From positions 110,048 through 174,047 of the forward strand of contig NZ_VUJW01000006.1 in assembly GCF_008373765.1 (NCBI RefSeq): a stretch of 64,000 bases of DNA, given 5' to 3'. Numbering within the stretch: position 1 is the first letter of the stretch; each line of letters begins with the position of its first letter. The position numbers were made by a program, and so were the translations under genes. Below, one piece after another: positions 1-8,161 of the stretch. The notes beneath the pieces were generated by a model. It did not search any database, had not been told where the DNA came from, and saw only the letters and a program-made list of their open reading frames with translations. This stretch comes from Nocardioides antri. GTDB lineage: Bacteria; Actinomycetota; Actinomycetes; Propionibacteriales; Nocardioidaceae.

Positions 1-50
1 ACGTACTCCTCAGCCTGCTCGAGGAGCGTCTTCTTCTTGCGAAATCCCAT
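1..50 (-). CDS. hypothetical protein, N-terminus only (cut by window edge)
   Basis: Reading the minus strand from 50, an ATG opens MGFRKKKTLLEQAEEYV and runs off the window after 16 codons. An AAAGG ribosome-binding site lies about 7 bases upstream, at 59-63. The start is basic and then becomes amphipathic and Glu-rich. I do not recognise the family from so few residues. It is divergent from the cyclophilin gene, with about 170 bp between the two starts. Confidence 0.6.
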   Translation of the reverse strand, partial: MGFRKKKTLLEQAEEY

Positions 51-222
51 CGCCGAACCTTTCCGAATCCGAGAGCTGTGCGCCGGACGATCTGTCCTGG
101 TCACTACCCCATCCCACCACGCGCAGACCGTGCGGACCACCCGCAGCGCGGGCCCCCGTAGGATCGACGGCGAGCGTGCGGGCACCGACGCCCCCGCAGA
201 CCCAGCAGCGCGAAAGGCAGTC

Positions 223-780
223 ATGGCGGACCTCCAGGCCACCCTGAAGACGAACAAGGGCGACATCACGATCAACCTGTTCCCCAACCACGCACCGCGC
301 ACGGTGAAGAGCTTCGTCGGCCTGGCGACCGGCAACCCGGTCGAGGTCTCCGCCGACGGCCCCTACCGCCCGTCGCCGCGGGAGGGCTCGGCCGGATCGA
401 CGCCGTTCTACGACGGTCTCAGCTTCCACCGCGTGATCCCCGGCTTCATGATCCAGGGCGGGTGCCCGCAGGGCACCGGCACCGGCGGCCCGGGCTACAC
501 CTTCGACGACGAGCCCCACCCCGAGCTGGTCTTCGACAAGCCCTACCTGCTCGCCATGGCGAACGCCGGCGTCCAGGGCGGCCACGGCACCAACGGCTCG
601 CAGTTCTTCATCACGGTCGGCGCGACGCCGTGGCTCAACCAGAAGCACACGATCTTCGGCGAGGTGGCCGACCAGGCCGGGCGCGACGTCGTCGACGCGA
701 TCGCCGCGGTCCGGACCGGCCCGATGGACCGCCCGGTCGAGCCGGTCGTCATCGAGTCGGTGGAGATCACCGGCGCCTGA
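223..780 (+). CDS. ppiA: peptidyl-prolyl cis-trans isomerase, cyclophilin type
   Basis: The 185-residue cytosolic cyclophilin catalyses cis-trans isomerisation of Xaa-Pro bonds. The core signatures are all present: FHRVIPGFMIQGG at about 68-80 with the catalytic Arg70, GSQFFIT at about 125-131, and WLNQKHTIFGEV from 137 with the conserved Trp. There is no signal peptide or membrane segment. The frame is open further upstream, but the start at 223 is preferred because GAAAGG sits 7 bases before it and the cyclophilin fold begins directly (ADLQATLKTNKGDI). The rhomboid gene starts one base after the stop, so the two are probably co-transcribed. The same pair, cyclophilin then rhomboid, occurs near the origin in many actinobacteria. 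Confidence 0.95.
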   Translation: MADLQATLKTNKGDITINLFPNHAPRTVKSFVGLATGNPVEVSADGPYRPSPREGSAGSTPFYDGLSFHRVIPGFMIQGGCPQGTGTGGPGYTFDDEPHPELVFDKPYLLAMANAGVQGGHGTNGSQFFITVGATPWLNQKHTIFGEVADQAGRDVVDAIAAVRTGPMDRPVEPVVIESVEITGA

Positions 781-781
781 C

Positions 782-1720
782 ATGAGCGACGCTCCCGTCG
801 GGGTGCCGACCTGCTACCGGCACCCCGACCGTGAGACCTACGTCCGCTGCCAGCGCTGCGACAAGGCGATCTGCCCGGACTGCATGCGCGACGCGTCGGT
901 CGGCTTCCAGTGCCCCGACTGCGTCAAGGAGGGCGTGAAGAGCACGCGCCAGGCGCAGGCGGCGTACGGCGGCCGCCGGTCCGCGAACCCTGCGCTGACC
1001 TCCATCGTGCTGGTCGCGCTCAACGGGCTGGTGTGGCTGGCGATCATCGCCACCGGGTGGAAGTCGAGCCCCCTGATCCACCGGCTCGCCCTGGTGCCCG
1101 CCGGCCTGTGCGAGTCGAAGGACGACCCGGGTGGCCGCTACCCGCTCGCCACCCCGGACCGCTGCGCCTTCGCCACCAGCCCACCGGGCGACGGCAGGTG
1201 GGTCGACGGGGTCGCAGACGGCGCCTACTGGCAGCTCCTGACGAGCATGTTCGCCCACATCGAGATCTGGCACATCGCGGTGAACATGCTGGCGCTGTGG
1301 ATCCTCGGTCCCCAGCTCGAGGCGGTGCTCGGCAGGGCCAGGTTCCTGACCGTCTACCTCGTCGCCGGCCTCACCGGCTCGGTCAGCGTCTTCTGGCTCG
1401 CCGGTCAGCACACCCCCACGCTCGGCGCGTCCGGGGCGATCTTCGGACTGTTCGGGGCGCTGCTCGTGATCGTGGTCAAGGTCGGCGGCGACCTCAGCCA
1501 GATCCTGTGGCTGCTCGCGATCAACGCGGTGATCACCTTCGTCGTCCCCAACGTCTCGTGGCAGGGCCACCTCGGCGGCTTCCTCGGCGGCGCGCTGGTC
1601 GCCGGGCTCCTGGTCTACGCGCCGAAGAGCCGGCGCACACAGCTGCAGGTCGCGGGGGTGCTGCTCGTCGTCGCGGCCCTCGCTGCCGCCACGGTGGCCC
1701 GCACCGCGATGCTGGCCTGA
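782..1720 (+). CDS. rhomboid family intramembrane serine protease with N-terminal zinc finger
   Basis: The 312-residue protein has an N-terminal cytosolic B-box-like cluster (C11, H14, C23, C26, C31, C34, C44, C47) that should bind zinc. About six membrane helices follow from residue 72. The rhomboid catalytic Ser is in GASGAIFG (Ser217) and the His is in WQGHLGG (His263), giving the usual Ser-His dyad. The HIEIWHIAVNM segment (about 159-169) supplies the conserved helix-2 His and Asn. Rhomboids cleave membrane proteins within or near their transmembrane segments; the substrate here is unknown. The gene begins one base after the cyclophilin stop and converges on crgA across a large inverted repeat. 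Confidence 0.93.
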   Translation: MSDAPVGVPTCYRHPDRETYVRCQRCDKAICPDCMRDASVGFQCPDCVKEGVKSTRQAQAAYGGRRSANPALTSIVLVALNGLVWLAIIATGWKSSPLIHRLALVPAGLCESKDDPGGRYPLATPDRCAFATSPPGDGRWVDGVADGAYWQLLTSMFAHIEIWHIAVNMLALWILGPQLEAVLGRARFLTVYLVAGLTGSVSVFWLAGQHTPTLGASGAIFGLFGALLVIVVKVGGDLSQILWLLAINAVITFVVPNVSWQGHLGGFLGGALVAGLLVYAPKSRRTQLQVAGVLLVVAALAAATVARTAMLA

Positions 1721-1730
1721 CCTTCATCCC

Positions 1731-1796
1731 CAGGGTTTCCCACAGGTGTGGGTAACTACAAGGCTGTAGTTATCCCCTGGGTGTGGAGAAACCTGT
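1731..1796. terminator. large imperfect inverted repeat between convergent genes, with DnaA-box-like 9-mers
   Basis: The 79 bp between the rhomboid and crgA stops contain a perfect core palindrome, TAACTACA-AGGC-TGTAGTTA (1753-1772). It extends imperfectly outwards to GTTTC and GAAAC at both ends. A bidirectional terminator is the simplest reading. Within it are TTTCCCACA (1736-1744), TGTGGGTAA (1747-1755) and TGTGGAGAA (1782-1790). The last two differ by one base from TTATCCACA or its complement. Confidence 0.55.
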
Positions 1797-1799
1797 GAA

Positions 1800-2324
1800 C
1801 TACTCCCACTTCGTGGCGAAGGTGAAGCCGACCGCCATGAAGGCGATGCCGACGAACAGGTTCTTCTGCTCGAGGTCGTTGAAGACGGCCAGGTCCTGGG
1901 CGTGGTCGCCGGTGCCGACGACGTAGTACGTGCAGATCCACAGCAGGCCGAGGATGAAGCAGCCGAGCATCCCGACCACGACGCCGCGGCCGCGACCGAG
2001 CGGGGTCGACGGGTGGGCGGCGATCATCAGGCCGATCATGATGGCGGCGAAGCCGATCAGGTAGTTCCACTCCTGGAGGTCGCCCACGAAGTTCCAGCCG
2101 GTGACCACGCCGGGCTCGAAGCTGTCCGGGTCGAGCGCCGGCTTGTCGTCGTCGCCGAAGCCGGCGACCGGGCGGACGCCGATGTAGTAGTACGCGATCC
2201 AGGCGATGCCCCCGAGGACCAGGAGGAGCGAGACCAGGAAGCGCACGCTGAACACCGGTCCGCTCGACGGGTCCTTGAACGCCGAATTGTCCGAGCGCTT
2301 GAGGCTCGGGAGCGAGAACTTCAC
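1800..2324 (-). CDS. crgA: cell division protein CrgA, tandem-duplicated form
   Basis: CrgA is a small membrane protein that contacts FtsZ, FtsQ, FtsI and the PknA/PknB machinery at the division site. The usual protein is 80-95 residues with two membrane helices and ends in a motif like FGxxTxWK. This one is 174 residues with four predicted helices (about 27-49, 86-103, 113-135, 155-171) and ends GFTFATKWE. The two halves resemble each other: GGIAWIAYYYIG against LGLLWICTYYVVG, and WNYLIGFAAIMIGL against NLFVGIAFMAVGF. This points to internal duplication of the CrgA unit. The start is GTG with AGGAG 8 bases upstream. It converges on the rhomboid gene and is divergent from the DUF881 gene. Confidence 0.88.
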   Translation of the reverse strand: MKFSLPSLKRSDNSAFKDPSSGPVFSVRFLVSLLLVLGGIAWIAYYYIGVRPVAGFGDDDKPALDPDSFEPGVVTGWNFVGDLQEWNYLIGFAAIMIGLMIAAHPSTPLGRGRGVVVGMLGCFILGLLWICTYYVVGTGDHAQDLAVFNDLEQKNLFVGIAFMAVGFTFATKWE

Positions 2325-2397
2325 GGGTGGGGCTCCTCAACTCTGCACCGGTGGCGAACGGGATCGACACCTTGGTAGGCCGTACGCGGTCGCCGCC

Positions 2398-2403
2398 TAC
2401 CCT
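2398..2403 (+). promoter_or_regulatory. -10 element of a probable leaderless promoter
   Basis: TACCCT (TANNNT type) ends 7 bases before the ATG at 2411 of the DUF881 gene, and no Shine-Dalgarno sequence lies between. Transcription would therefore begin at or next to the start codon. TTGGTA about 20 bp upstream is a weak -35 candidate. Confidence 0.5.
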
Positions 2404-2410
2404 AGTGACC

Positions 2411-3211
2411 ATGACGGATGCGGACGCCGACGGGCCGACGGAGGAGGGCCCGCGCACGTCGCTTCGTCCGCGCCGTTCGCTCGCCTGGCGGATCGGCACG
2501 CCGTTGGTCGTCGCGCTCAGCGGCGCCCTCTTCGTGGTGTCCGCCGCCGACAGCGGCGGCACCGACCTGCGGCCCGGGCGCTACACCGACCTGGCCGGGC
2601 TGGTGGAGGCCGAGGCCGCCGACTACGAGGACGTCCGGCAGGAGCTCGAGGACCTCGAGGAGGAGGTCGACGAGCTCGCCGGCAACGTGCGGTCGCTCCG
2701 GGTCACCCGCACCCGCGGCCGGATCGAGGACCTGCAGGACCCGGCCGGACTGGTGGCGCGGAGCGGGCCCGGGGTGAGCGTCACCCTCTACGACGCCCCC
2801 GAGGAGAATCTCGGTCCCGCGGTCGACCAGGGCTACAAGGTGGATCGCCTCGTGGTGCACCAGCAGGACATCCAGGCCGTGGTCAACGCGCTCTGGCGCG
2901 GCGGCGCCGAGGCCGTGACGATCGCCGGCCAGCGGGTGATCACCACGACCGGCATCAAGTGCGAGGGCCCGGTGGTGCAGCTCCAGGGTGTCCCCCACCC
3001 GCAACCCTACGTCGTGGAGGCCGTGGGCGACCCGGAGGAGCTCACCGAGGCGATCGAGCAGGACCCGCTGGTCACCGGCTACCGCGCCGACGCCGCGAAC
3101 CCCTACCTCGAGATCGGCTTCGAGATGAAGACCGAGGACCTCGTCAAGGCGCCGGCGTACGACGGCCTCCTCGACCTCCAGTACGCCGAGCCTCTCGGCC
3201 AGGGGTCCTAG
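2411..3211 (+). CDS. DUF881 family membrane-anchored protein
   Basis: The 266-residue protein has a basic N-terminus, one membrane segment at about 26-46 (IGTPLVVALSGALFVVSA), a Glu-rich coiled coil at about 60-95, and a C-terminal alpha/beta domain typical of DUF881. Characteristic family stretches are GPGVSVTLYD, VVHQQDIQAVVNALW and GAEAVTIAGQRV. Members usually sit close to crgA and the pknB cluster in actinobacteria and are thought to act at the envelope during growth or division, but the biochemical role is not established. The chosen start matches a leaderless promoter; the frame is open upstream but without a ribosome site. It converges on pknB with no intergenic base. Confidence 0.9.
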   Translation: MTDADADGPTEEGPRTSLRPRRSLAWRIGTPLVVALSGALFVVSAADSGGTDLRPGRYTDLAGLVEAEAADYEDVRQELEDLEEEVDELAGNVRSLRVTRTRGRIEDLQDPAGLVARSGPGVSVTLYDAPEENLGPAVDQGYKVDRLVVHQQDIQAVVNALWRGGAEAVTIAGQRVITTTGIKCEGPVVQLQGVPHPQPYVVEAVGDPEELTEAIEQDPLVTGYRADAANPYLEIGFEMKTEDLVKAPAYDGLLDLQYAEPLGQGS

Positions 3212-5158
3212 CTAGTCGTCCCCGCCACCGGGCACCGGGACGCTCAGCGGGTCGAGCGGGTCGCTGCCCTCCTCGACCTCCCGACCGTCGCGGAAGCCGT
3301 CGCCGTCGGTGTCCGGGTTGTTGGGATCGGTGCCCGCGGACGCCTCCTCCTCGTCGGACAGGCCGTCGCGGTCGGTGTCGGTCTCGGTGTCGGGAGGCGG
3401 CGCCGACGTGGTCGGCTCCTCCTCCTCCTCCTCGAAGACCGAGACGAAGATCGTGACCGTCTCGTTCTGGTCGAGCTCCTCGCCCTCTCCGGGGATCACG
3501 TCGGTGACCTCGCCCCGCGGCCGCTCGGAGTCGGAGTCCTCGCGCACGTCGACCTGGAACCCGGCCTCGATGATGAGCCGCTCCGCCTCGCCCTGCCGCA
3601 GGCCGATCACCGGAGGCACCACCTCGGGCCCGTCGGAGACGCAGAGCGTCACGCTGTCGTCGCGGCCGACCGAGACGTCGGGTTCGGGCGTCTGCGATAC
3701 GACCGTGCCGTCGGGATCGTCGGTGTCGCACCGCTCGGGGGCGATGCTGATGTTCTTGCGCCGGATGCCGGCGTTCGTCAGCGTCTCGATCGCGACCCGC
3801 TCCACGTCGCCGCGCACGTCGGGCATGGCGAAGTCGCACGGGCCGCTGCTGAGCACGAGGGCCACCTCGGACCCCGGCTCGACGTAGGTCTCGCCCTCGG
3901 GATCCTGCTCGACGACGTAGCCGGCGTCGTACTGGTCGCTGCACTGGCGCTGACGGTCCTCGATCCCCAGTCCCTCCTCGGCGAGCAGGTCGCGGGCGGC
4001 CTCGCGCTCCAGGCCGGTCACCGGCGGCACCTGCACGTCGGTCGGCTCGTCGGGGAACAGCTGCGGCCAGACGATGTAGGCGGCGGCGAGCAGGGCCAGC
4101 ACCAGCAGGCCGAGCACGAGCCAGAGCCACGGCTTGCGGTTGCCGTCGTCATCGTCCGAGGGCACCGGGCGCTGCCGGACCATGGTCTCGCTGACCCCGT
4201 TGCCGGTCGGCACGACCGCGGTCACGCTGGTCGGCGGGTCGTCGACCGGGACCGGCGGCGGGGCGACCGCGGTGACCGGTCGGCCGGCGAGGTAGCGCTC
4301 GATGTCGTCGCGCATCTGCGCCGCCGACTGGTAGCGGTCCTCGACCCGCTTGGCGAGCGCCTTCATCACGATCGCGTCGATCTGCGGGGTGAGGTCGGAG
4401 TCGTGGTGGGACGGGGGTACGGCGGGCTCGCGCACATGCTGGTAGGCGACCGCGACCGGGCTGTCGCCGACGAACGGCGGCCGGCCGGTGAGGAGCTCGT
4501 AGAGCAGGCAGCCCGCGGAGTAGACGTCGGAGCGGGAGTCGACCGACTCGCCCCGTGCCTGCTCGGGTGAGAGGTACTGCGCGGTGCCGACGACGGCCGC
4601 GGTCTGGGTCATCGACGACGCGGCGTCACTGATCGCGCGGGCGATGCCGAAGTCCATCACCTTCACGTCGCCCGAGGGGGTGAGCATCACGTTGCCGGGC
4701 TTGATGTCGCGGTGGATGATGCCGGCGCGGTGGCTGTAGTCGAGCGCCGACAGCACGCCGCTGGTGATCTCGAGCGCGCGCTCGGGCAGGATCTTGCGGC
4801 CCTCGCGGAGGATGTCGCGCAGCGTGCGGCCGGCGACGAACTCCATCACGATGTAGGGCTGCGCCACGCCGTCGCCGGCAGGCTCCTCGCCGGTGTCGTA
4901 GACCGCGACGATCGCCGGGTGGTTGAGGGACGCCGACGACTGCGCCTCGCGCCGGAACCGCGCCTGGAACGTGGCATCGCTCGCCAGGTCGGTGCGGAGT
5001 CGCTTGACCGCGACGACCCGCCCGAGGCGGGCGTCGATGCCCTTGCGCACCTCCGCCATGCCACCGCGGCCCAGCAGCTCGCCGAGCTGGTAGCGACCAC
5101 CGACGGTGGACCCGGAGCCGGTGGCTCCGCGCGGGTCCGTAGGCCCGCCGTCCGTCAT
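3212..5158 (-). CDS. pknB: Ser/Thr protein kinase PknB with PASTA repeats and C-terminal TSP3-like repeats
   Basis: The 648-residue type I membrane kinase has a cytosolic kinase domain at 23-292 (Gly loop, catalytic Lys52, HRDIKPGN at 149-156, DFG at 169-171, GTAQYLSPEQ substrate loop). A juxtamembrane linker follows, then one membrane helix at about 344-364. Outside the cell are three PASTA domains (about 376-440, 443-509, 512-575), which in this family bind peptidoglycan fragments. The tail at 590-636 carries Asp-rich units (DTDTDRDGLSDEEE, DPNNPDTDGDGFRDGRE) of the thrombospondin type 3 calcium-binding kind, which is unusual for PknB. The start overlaps the pknA stop as ATGA. It is the last gene of the fhaA-pknB operon. 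Confidence 0.95.
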   Translation of the reverse strand: MTDGGPTDPRGATGSGSTVGGRYQLGELLGRGGMAEVRKGIDARLGRVVAVKRLRTDLASDATFQARFRREAQSSASLNHPAIVAVYDTGEEPAGDGVAQPYIVMEFVAGRTLRDILREGRKILPERALEITSGVLSALDYSHRAGIIHRDIKPGNVMLTPSGDVKVMDFGIARAISDAASSMTQTAAVVGTAQYLSPEQARGESVDSRSDVYSAGCLLYELLTGRPPFVGDSPVAVAYQHVREPAVPPSHHDSDLTPQIDAIVMKALAKRVEDRYQSAAQMRDDIERYLAGRPVTAVAPPPVPVDDPPTSVTAVVPTGNGVSETMVRQRPVPSDDDDGNRKPWLWLVLGLLVLALLAAAYIVWPQLFPDEPTDVQVPPVTGLEREAARDLLAEEGLGIEDRQRQCSDQYDAGYVVEQDPEGETYVEPGSEVALVLSSGPCDFAMPDVRGDVERVAIETLTNAGIRRKNISIAPERCDTDDPDGTVVSQTPEPDVSVGRDDSVTLCVSDGPEVVPPVIGLRQGEAERLIIEAGFQVDVREDSDSERPRGEVTDVIPGEGEELDQNETVTIFVSVFEEEEEEPTTSAPPPDTETDTDRDGLSDEEEASAGTDPNNPDTDGDGFRDGREVEEGSDPLDPLSVPVPGGGDD

Positions 5159-6657
5159 TCGCTCCCGCCTTCCGTCGTCTCGGTCGTTCCAGTGTCAGTG
5201 GTCGGCGGTGTCGTCGGCGGCGTCGTCTCGGTGGTCGGCGTGGTGACGGGCGCGGGGCCCCACCAGTGCACCTCGATCGTCTCGCCGACCTCGACGGTGC
5301 CGGTCGGGTTCAGGCTCGCCACCGTGCCCTCCTCCTCGCCCCCAGGATTGGTCTCCTCGACGAACTGCACCGGCAGGCCGAGCCGGTTCAGGTCTGCCTC
5401 CACCTCGAACCGGTCGCGTCCGACGTAGTCGGACGGGTCGATCTGCACCGTCTCGGGCGCCGTGGTCGTCGGGGTGGTGGGCTCGCTGGTCGTCGTCTCC
5501 GAGGTGGCGGAGGTCGTGGGCCGGGTCCGGTCGCGGGTGGGCGTGTCGTCCGTGGCGGTCGGATCCTCGTCGTCGCCGCCGAGGAGGAGGAAGGCCACCA
5601 CGATCGCCGCAGCCACGAGGAGCAACACGATCAGCACCGCGGGCAGCACCGACCTCGACCGCTTCTCGGCCGGTTCGTCGCCCTCGTAGGCGGCGGGCCG
5701 GTCGAGCCGTGGCGTCGGCACCGGGGCCACGGCAGCGGCGGCGACCTGCTCGGACGTGCGCGGCAGGACGGCGGTCGCGTCGGTGACCGGCGGCGGCACG
5801 GCGCCGGCCGGGGGTCCGACCTCGGCGCCCCGGAGCGCGGCGGCGAGCGCGGCGCCGTCGGCGTACCTCTCCGTGGGGTCCTTCGCCAGTGCCCGGCGGA
5901 CGATCGTGCGCAGGTCCTCCGGCAGGTCGGTGGGCAGGTCCGGGATCGGCTGCTGCAGGTGGGCGAGCGCCGTGGCCACGGGGGAGTCGGCCTCGAACGG
6001 ACGGCGGCCGGTCAGGCACTCGAACCCGACCACGCCGAGGGAGTAGACGTCGGACGCCGGGGTCGACGGGTTGCCGCGCGCCTGCTCGGGCGAGAGGTAC
6101 TGCGGCGTGCCCATCACCGCGCCGGTCCGGGTGATCTGGGCGTCGTCGCCGGCGCGCGCGATGCCGAAGTCGGTGACCTTCACCTGGCGCTCGGGGGTGA
6201 CGATGAGGTTGGCGGGCTTCACGTCGCGGTGGACGATGCCGGCCCGGTGGGCCACGGCCAGCGCGTCCGCGGTCTGCGTGAGCAGGTCCCGGACCACGGC
6301 CGGGTCGAGCGTCCGGTCGTTGCCGCGCGCCTGGGCGAGCAGGGCCGAGAGCGGCTGCCCCTCGACCAGCTCCATGACGAGGTACGGCGACCCGGCGCTC
6401 CCGGGACCTCCCGGGTCGGAGGAGTAGTCGAAGACCCCCGCGATACCGGGGTGCTGGAGCGCGGCCGCGTTGCGGGCCTCGGTCTCGAAGCGGGTGCGGA
6501 ACTGGGGGTCGTCGGCGTACTCGTGCTTGAGCACCTTGACCGCCACCGGCCGGTTGAGCCGGGTGTCGGTCGCCCGCCACACCACGCCCATCCCGCCCGT
6601 GGCGATGCGGTCGTCGAGCCGGTACCGGTGGGCCGCGTCGGCGTACTGCTCAGTCAT
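5155..6657 (-). CDS. pknA: Ser/Thr protein kinase, PknA position, with a single PASTA domain
   Basis: The 500-residue membrane kinase has its catalytic domain at about 12-277, with Lys41, HRDVKPAN at 143-150, DFG at 163-165 and GTPQYLSPEQ. A linker leads to one membrane helix at about 337-359. The outside part is Thr/Pro-rich, with one PASTA-like unit at about 405-467 (DYVGRDRFEVEADLNRLGL), then another Thr/Pro tail to the C-terminus. Mycobacterial PknA lacks PASTA, so this is an assignment by operon position rather than strict orthology. It overlaps the pbpA stop by 8 bases and pknB by 4. Expected targets are cell-wall and division proteins such as the FHA proteins upstream. Confidence 0.9.
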   Translation of the reverse strand: MTEQYADAAHRYRLDDRIATGGMGVVWRATDTRLNRPVAVKVLKHEYADDPQFRTRFETEARNAAALQHPGIAGVFDYSSDPGGPGSAGSPYLVMELVEGQPLSALLAQARGNDRTLDPAVVRDLLTQTADALAVAHRAGIVHRDVKPANLIVTPERQVKVTDFGIARAGDDAQITRTGAVMGTPQYLSPEQARGNPSTPASDVYSLGVVGFECLTGRRPFEADSPVATALAHLQQPIPDLPTDLPEDLRTIVRRALAKDPTERYADGAALAAALRGAEVGPPAGAVPPPVTDATAVLPRTSEQVAAAAVAPVPTPRLDRPAAYEGDEPAEKRSRSVLPAVLIVLLLVAAAIVVAFLLLGGDDEDPTATDDTPTRDRTRPTTSATSETTTSEPTTPTTTAPETVQIDPSDYVGRDRFEVEADLNRLGLPVQFVEETNPGGEEEGTVASLNPTGTVEVGETIEVHWWGPAPVTTPTTETTPPTTPPTTDTGTTETTEGGSE

Positions 6658-8161
6658 CTAAGACTGCCTCCATCACTGCCTTTGCGATCGGACCACCGAG
6701 CTGGCCACCTGCGATCTCCTTGCCGGGCGCCTCCTGGATCATCACCGCGACCGCCACCTCGGCGTCGTCGGCCGGTGCGAAGGACACGAACCACCCGTAC
6801 GGCGGCAGGCCCTCCACGCCCCGCTGAGCGGTCCCGGTCTTGCCGGCGACGCTGACGCCCGGGATCGCAGCAGGGAAGGCGGTGCCGTTGTCGACAGTCT
6901 CGACCATGAGCTCCGTGACCTGGTCGGCGGTGGTGGGGCTGACGGCGTCGCGGATCTTCTCCGGTTCGGTGGTCTCGAGCGTCTCGACCTCCGCGGACTG
7001 GATCTCGTCGACGAGGTAGGGCCGCATCAGCGAGCCCCGGTTGCCGAGCGCCGCGACCACCATCGCCATCTGCAGGGGCGTCGCCTGGACCTCGAACTGG
7101 CCGAAGCCGGTCTGCGCGGTCTGCGCGTCGTTGAGCTCCTCGCTCTCGCCGTCGACACCCTCGACGCTCGTCGGGTAGACCGACTGGGCCTGCGGCTGGA
7201 GGTCGAGCAGGTAGTCGCTGTTGAACCCGAAGCTCTCGGCCTGGTCGCGCATCTTCTCGGGGCCGAGCTCGACCGCCATCTTGGCGAACGCCGTGTTGCA
7301 CGACTGCGCCATCGCGGTGGCGAAGGAGACCTCCGCCGGGCTGCACCCGAACCGGCCCTCGTTGTCGATCACGTTGTCCGGGCCGGTGGTGCCCGGCGTC
7401 TGCCAGGTCGCCCCGGACGGAACCTGGTCGTCGGCGCTGTAGAGCCCGTCCTCGATCGCCGCCGCGGCGGTCACCACCTTGAACGTGGAGCCGGGGAACA
7501 GCCGGGTCTGGGTCGCCCGGTTGACCAGCGGCTCCTGCTCGTCGTCGTCGAGCCGGTTGTAGGTCTCCTCGGACTCCTCGAACTCGTGGGTGGCCAGCTC
7601 GTTCGGGTCGTACGTCGGCAGCGACACCATCGCCAGGATCCGGCCGGTCTTCGGCTCGATGGCCACGACCGACCCCTCGCCCTCGGGTCCGACCGTCTCG
7701 AGGAGGGCGTCGTAGGCCGCCTGCTGCGCCTCCGGGTCGAGGGTGAGCAGGACGTTGCCGCCCTTGTTGTTCTGGTTCTGGGCGAGGTCGATCAGGCGGG
7801 TGACGAAGAGGCGGTCGTCCTCGCCGGAGAGCACCTCGTTCTGCGTGCTCTCGACACCGGTCTGGGTGCCGAGGGTGAGGAAGCCGGTGATGTGGGCGTA
7901 GAGGCGCGGCTTGGGGTAGACGCGGAGGTACTTGTAGCGGTCGTCGTACTCCTCGCTGCGCGCCAGGATGATCTGGTCGCGACCCTCGCCGGTGAGGATC
8001 TCGCCCCGCTGCCGGCTGAACGCGTCCTCGGCAACCCGCGCGTTGAGCGGGTCCTCGTTGAGCTCCTCGGCGTGCCAGAACTGCAGGTAGGTGACGTTCA
8101 CCATGAGCGCCAGGAACAGGAACATGCAGAAGATCGAGACGGTGCGGATCGGCCGGTTCAC
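6650..8161 (-). CDS. pbpA: class B penicillin-binding protein PbpA (transpeptidase)
   Basis: The 503-residue protein cross-links peptidoglycan with its SEDS partner RodA. It has one N-terminal membrane anchor (about 7-27), a dimerisation/pedestal region, and a transpeptidase domain with the active-site motif STFK (Ser225), SCN (287-289) and KTGT (441-444). All catalytic residues are intact. The start is GTG and overlaps the rodA stop as GTGA. This pairing and its position upstream of the kinases match the conserved actinobacterial operon, where Pbp activity is coordinated by PknA/B phosphorylation. Confidence 0.96.
   Translation of the reverse strand: MNRPIRTVSIFCMFLFLALMVNVTYLQFWHAEELNEDPLNARVAEDAFSRQRGEILTGEGRDQIILARSEEYDDRYKYLRVYPKPRLYAHITGFLTLGTQTGVESTQNEVLSGEDDRLFVTRLIDLAQNQNNKGGNVLLTLDPEAQQAAYDALLETVGPEGEGSVVAIEPKTGRILAMVSLPTYDPNELATHEFEESEETYNRLDDDEQEPLVNRATQTRLFPGSTFKVVTAAAAIEDGLYSADDQVPSGATWQTPGTTGPDNVIDNEGRFGCSPAEVSFATAMAQSCNTAFAKMAVELGPEKMRDQAESFGFNSDYLLDLQPQAQSVYPTSVEGVDGESEELNDAQTAQTGFGQFEVQATPLQMAMVVAALGNRGSLMRPYLVDEIQSAEVETLETTEPEKIRDAVSPTTADQVTELMVETVDNGTAFPAAIPGVSVAGKTGTAQRGVEGLPPYGWFVSFAPADDAEVAVAVMIQEAPGKEIAGGQLGGPIAKAVMEAVLDD

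Noticed and set aside
1736-1790. Possible replication origin
   Set aside because: Only three degenerate DnaA-like 9-mers, no AT-rich unwinding region and no dnaA/dnaN next to it. At most a DnaA-binding element, reported only as a weak observation.
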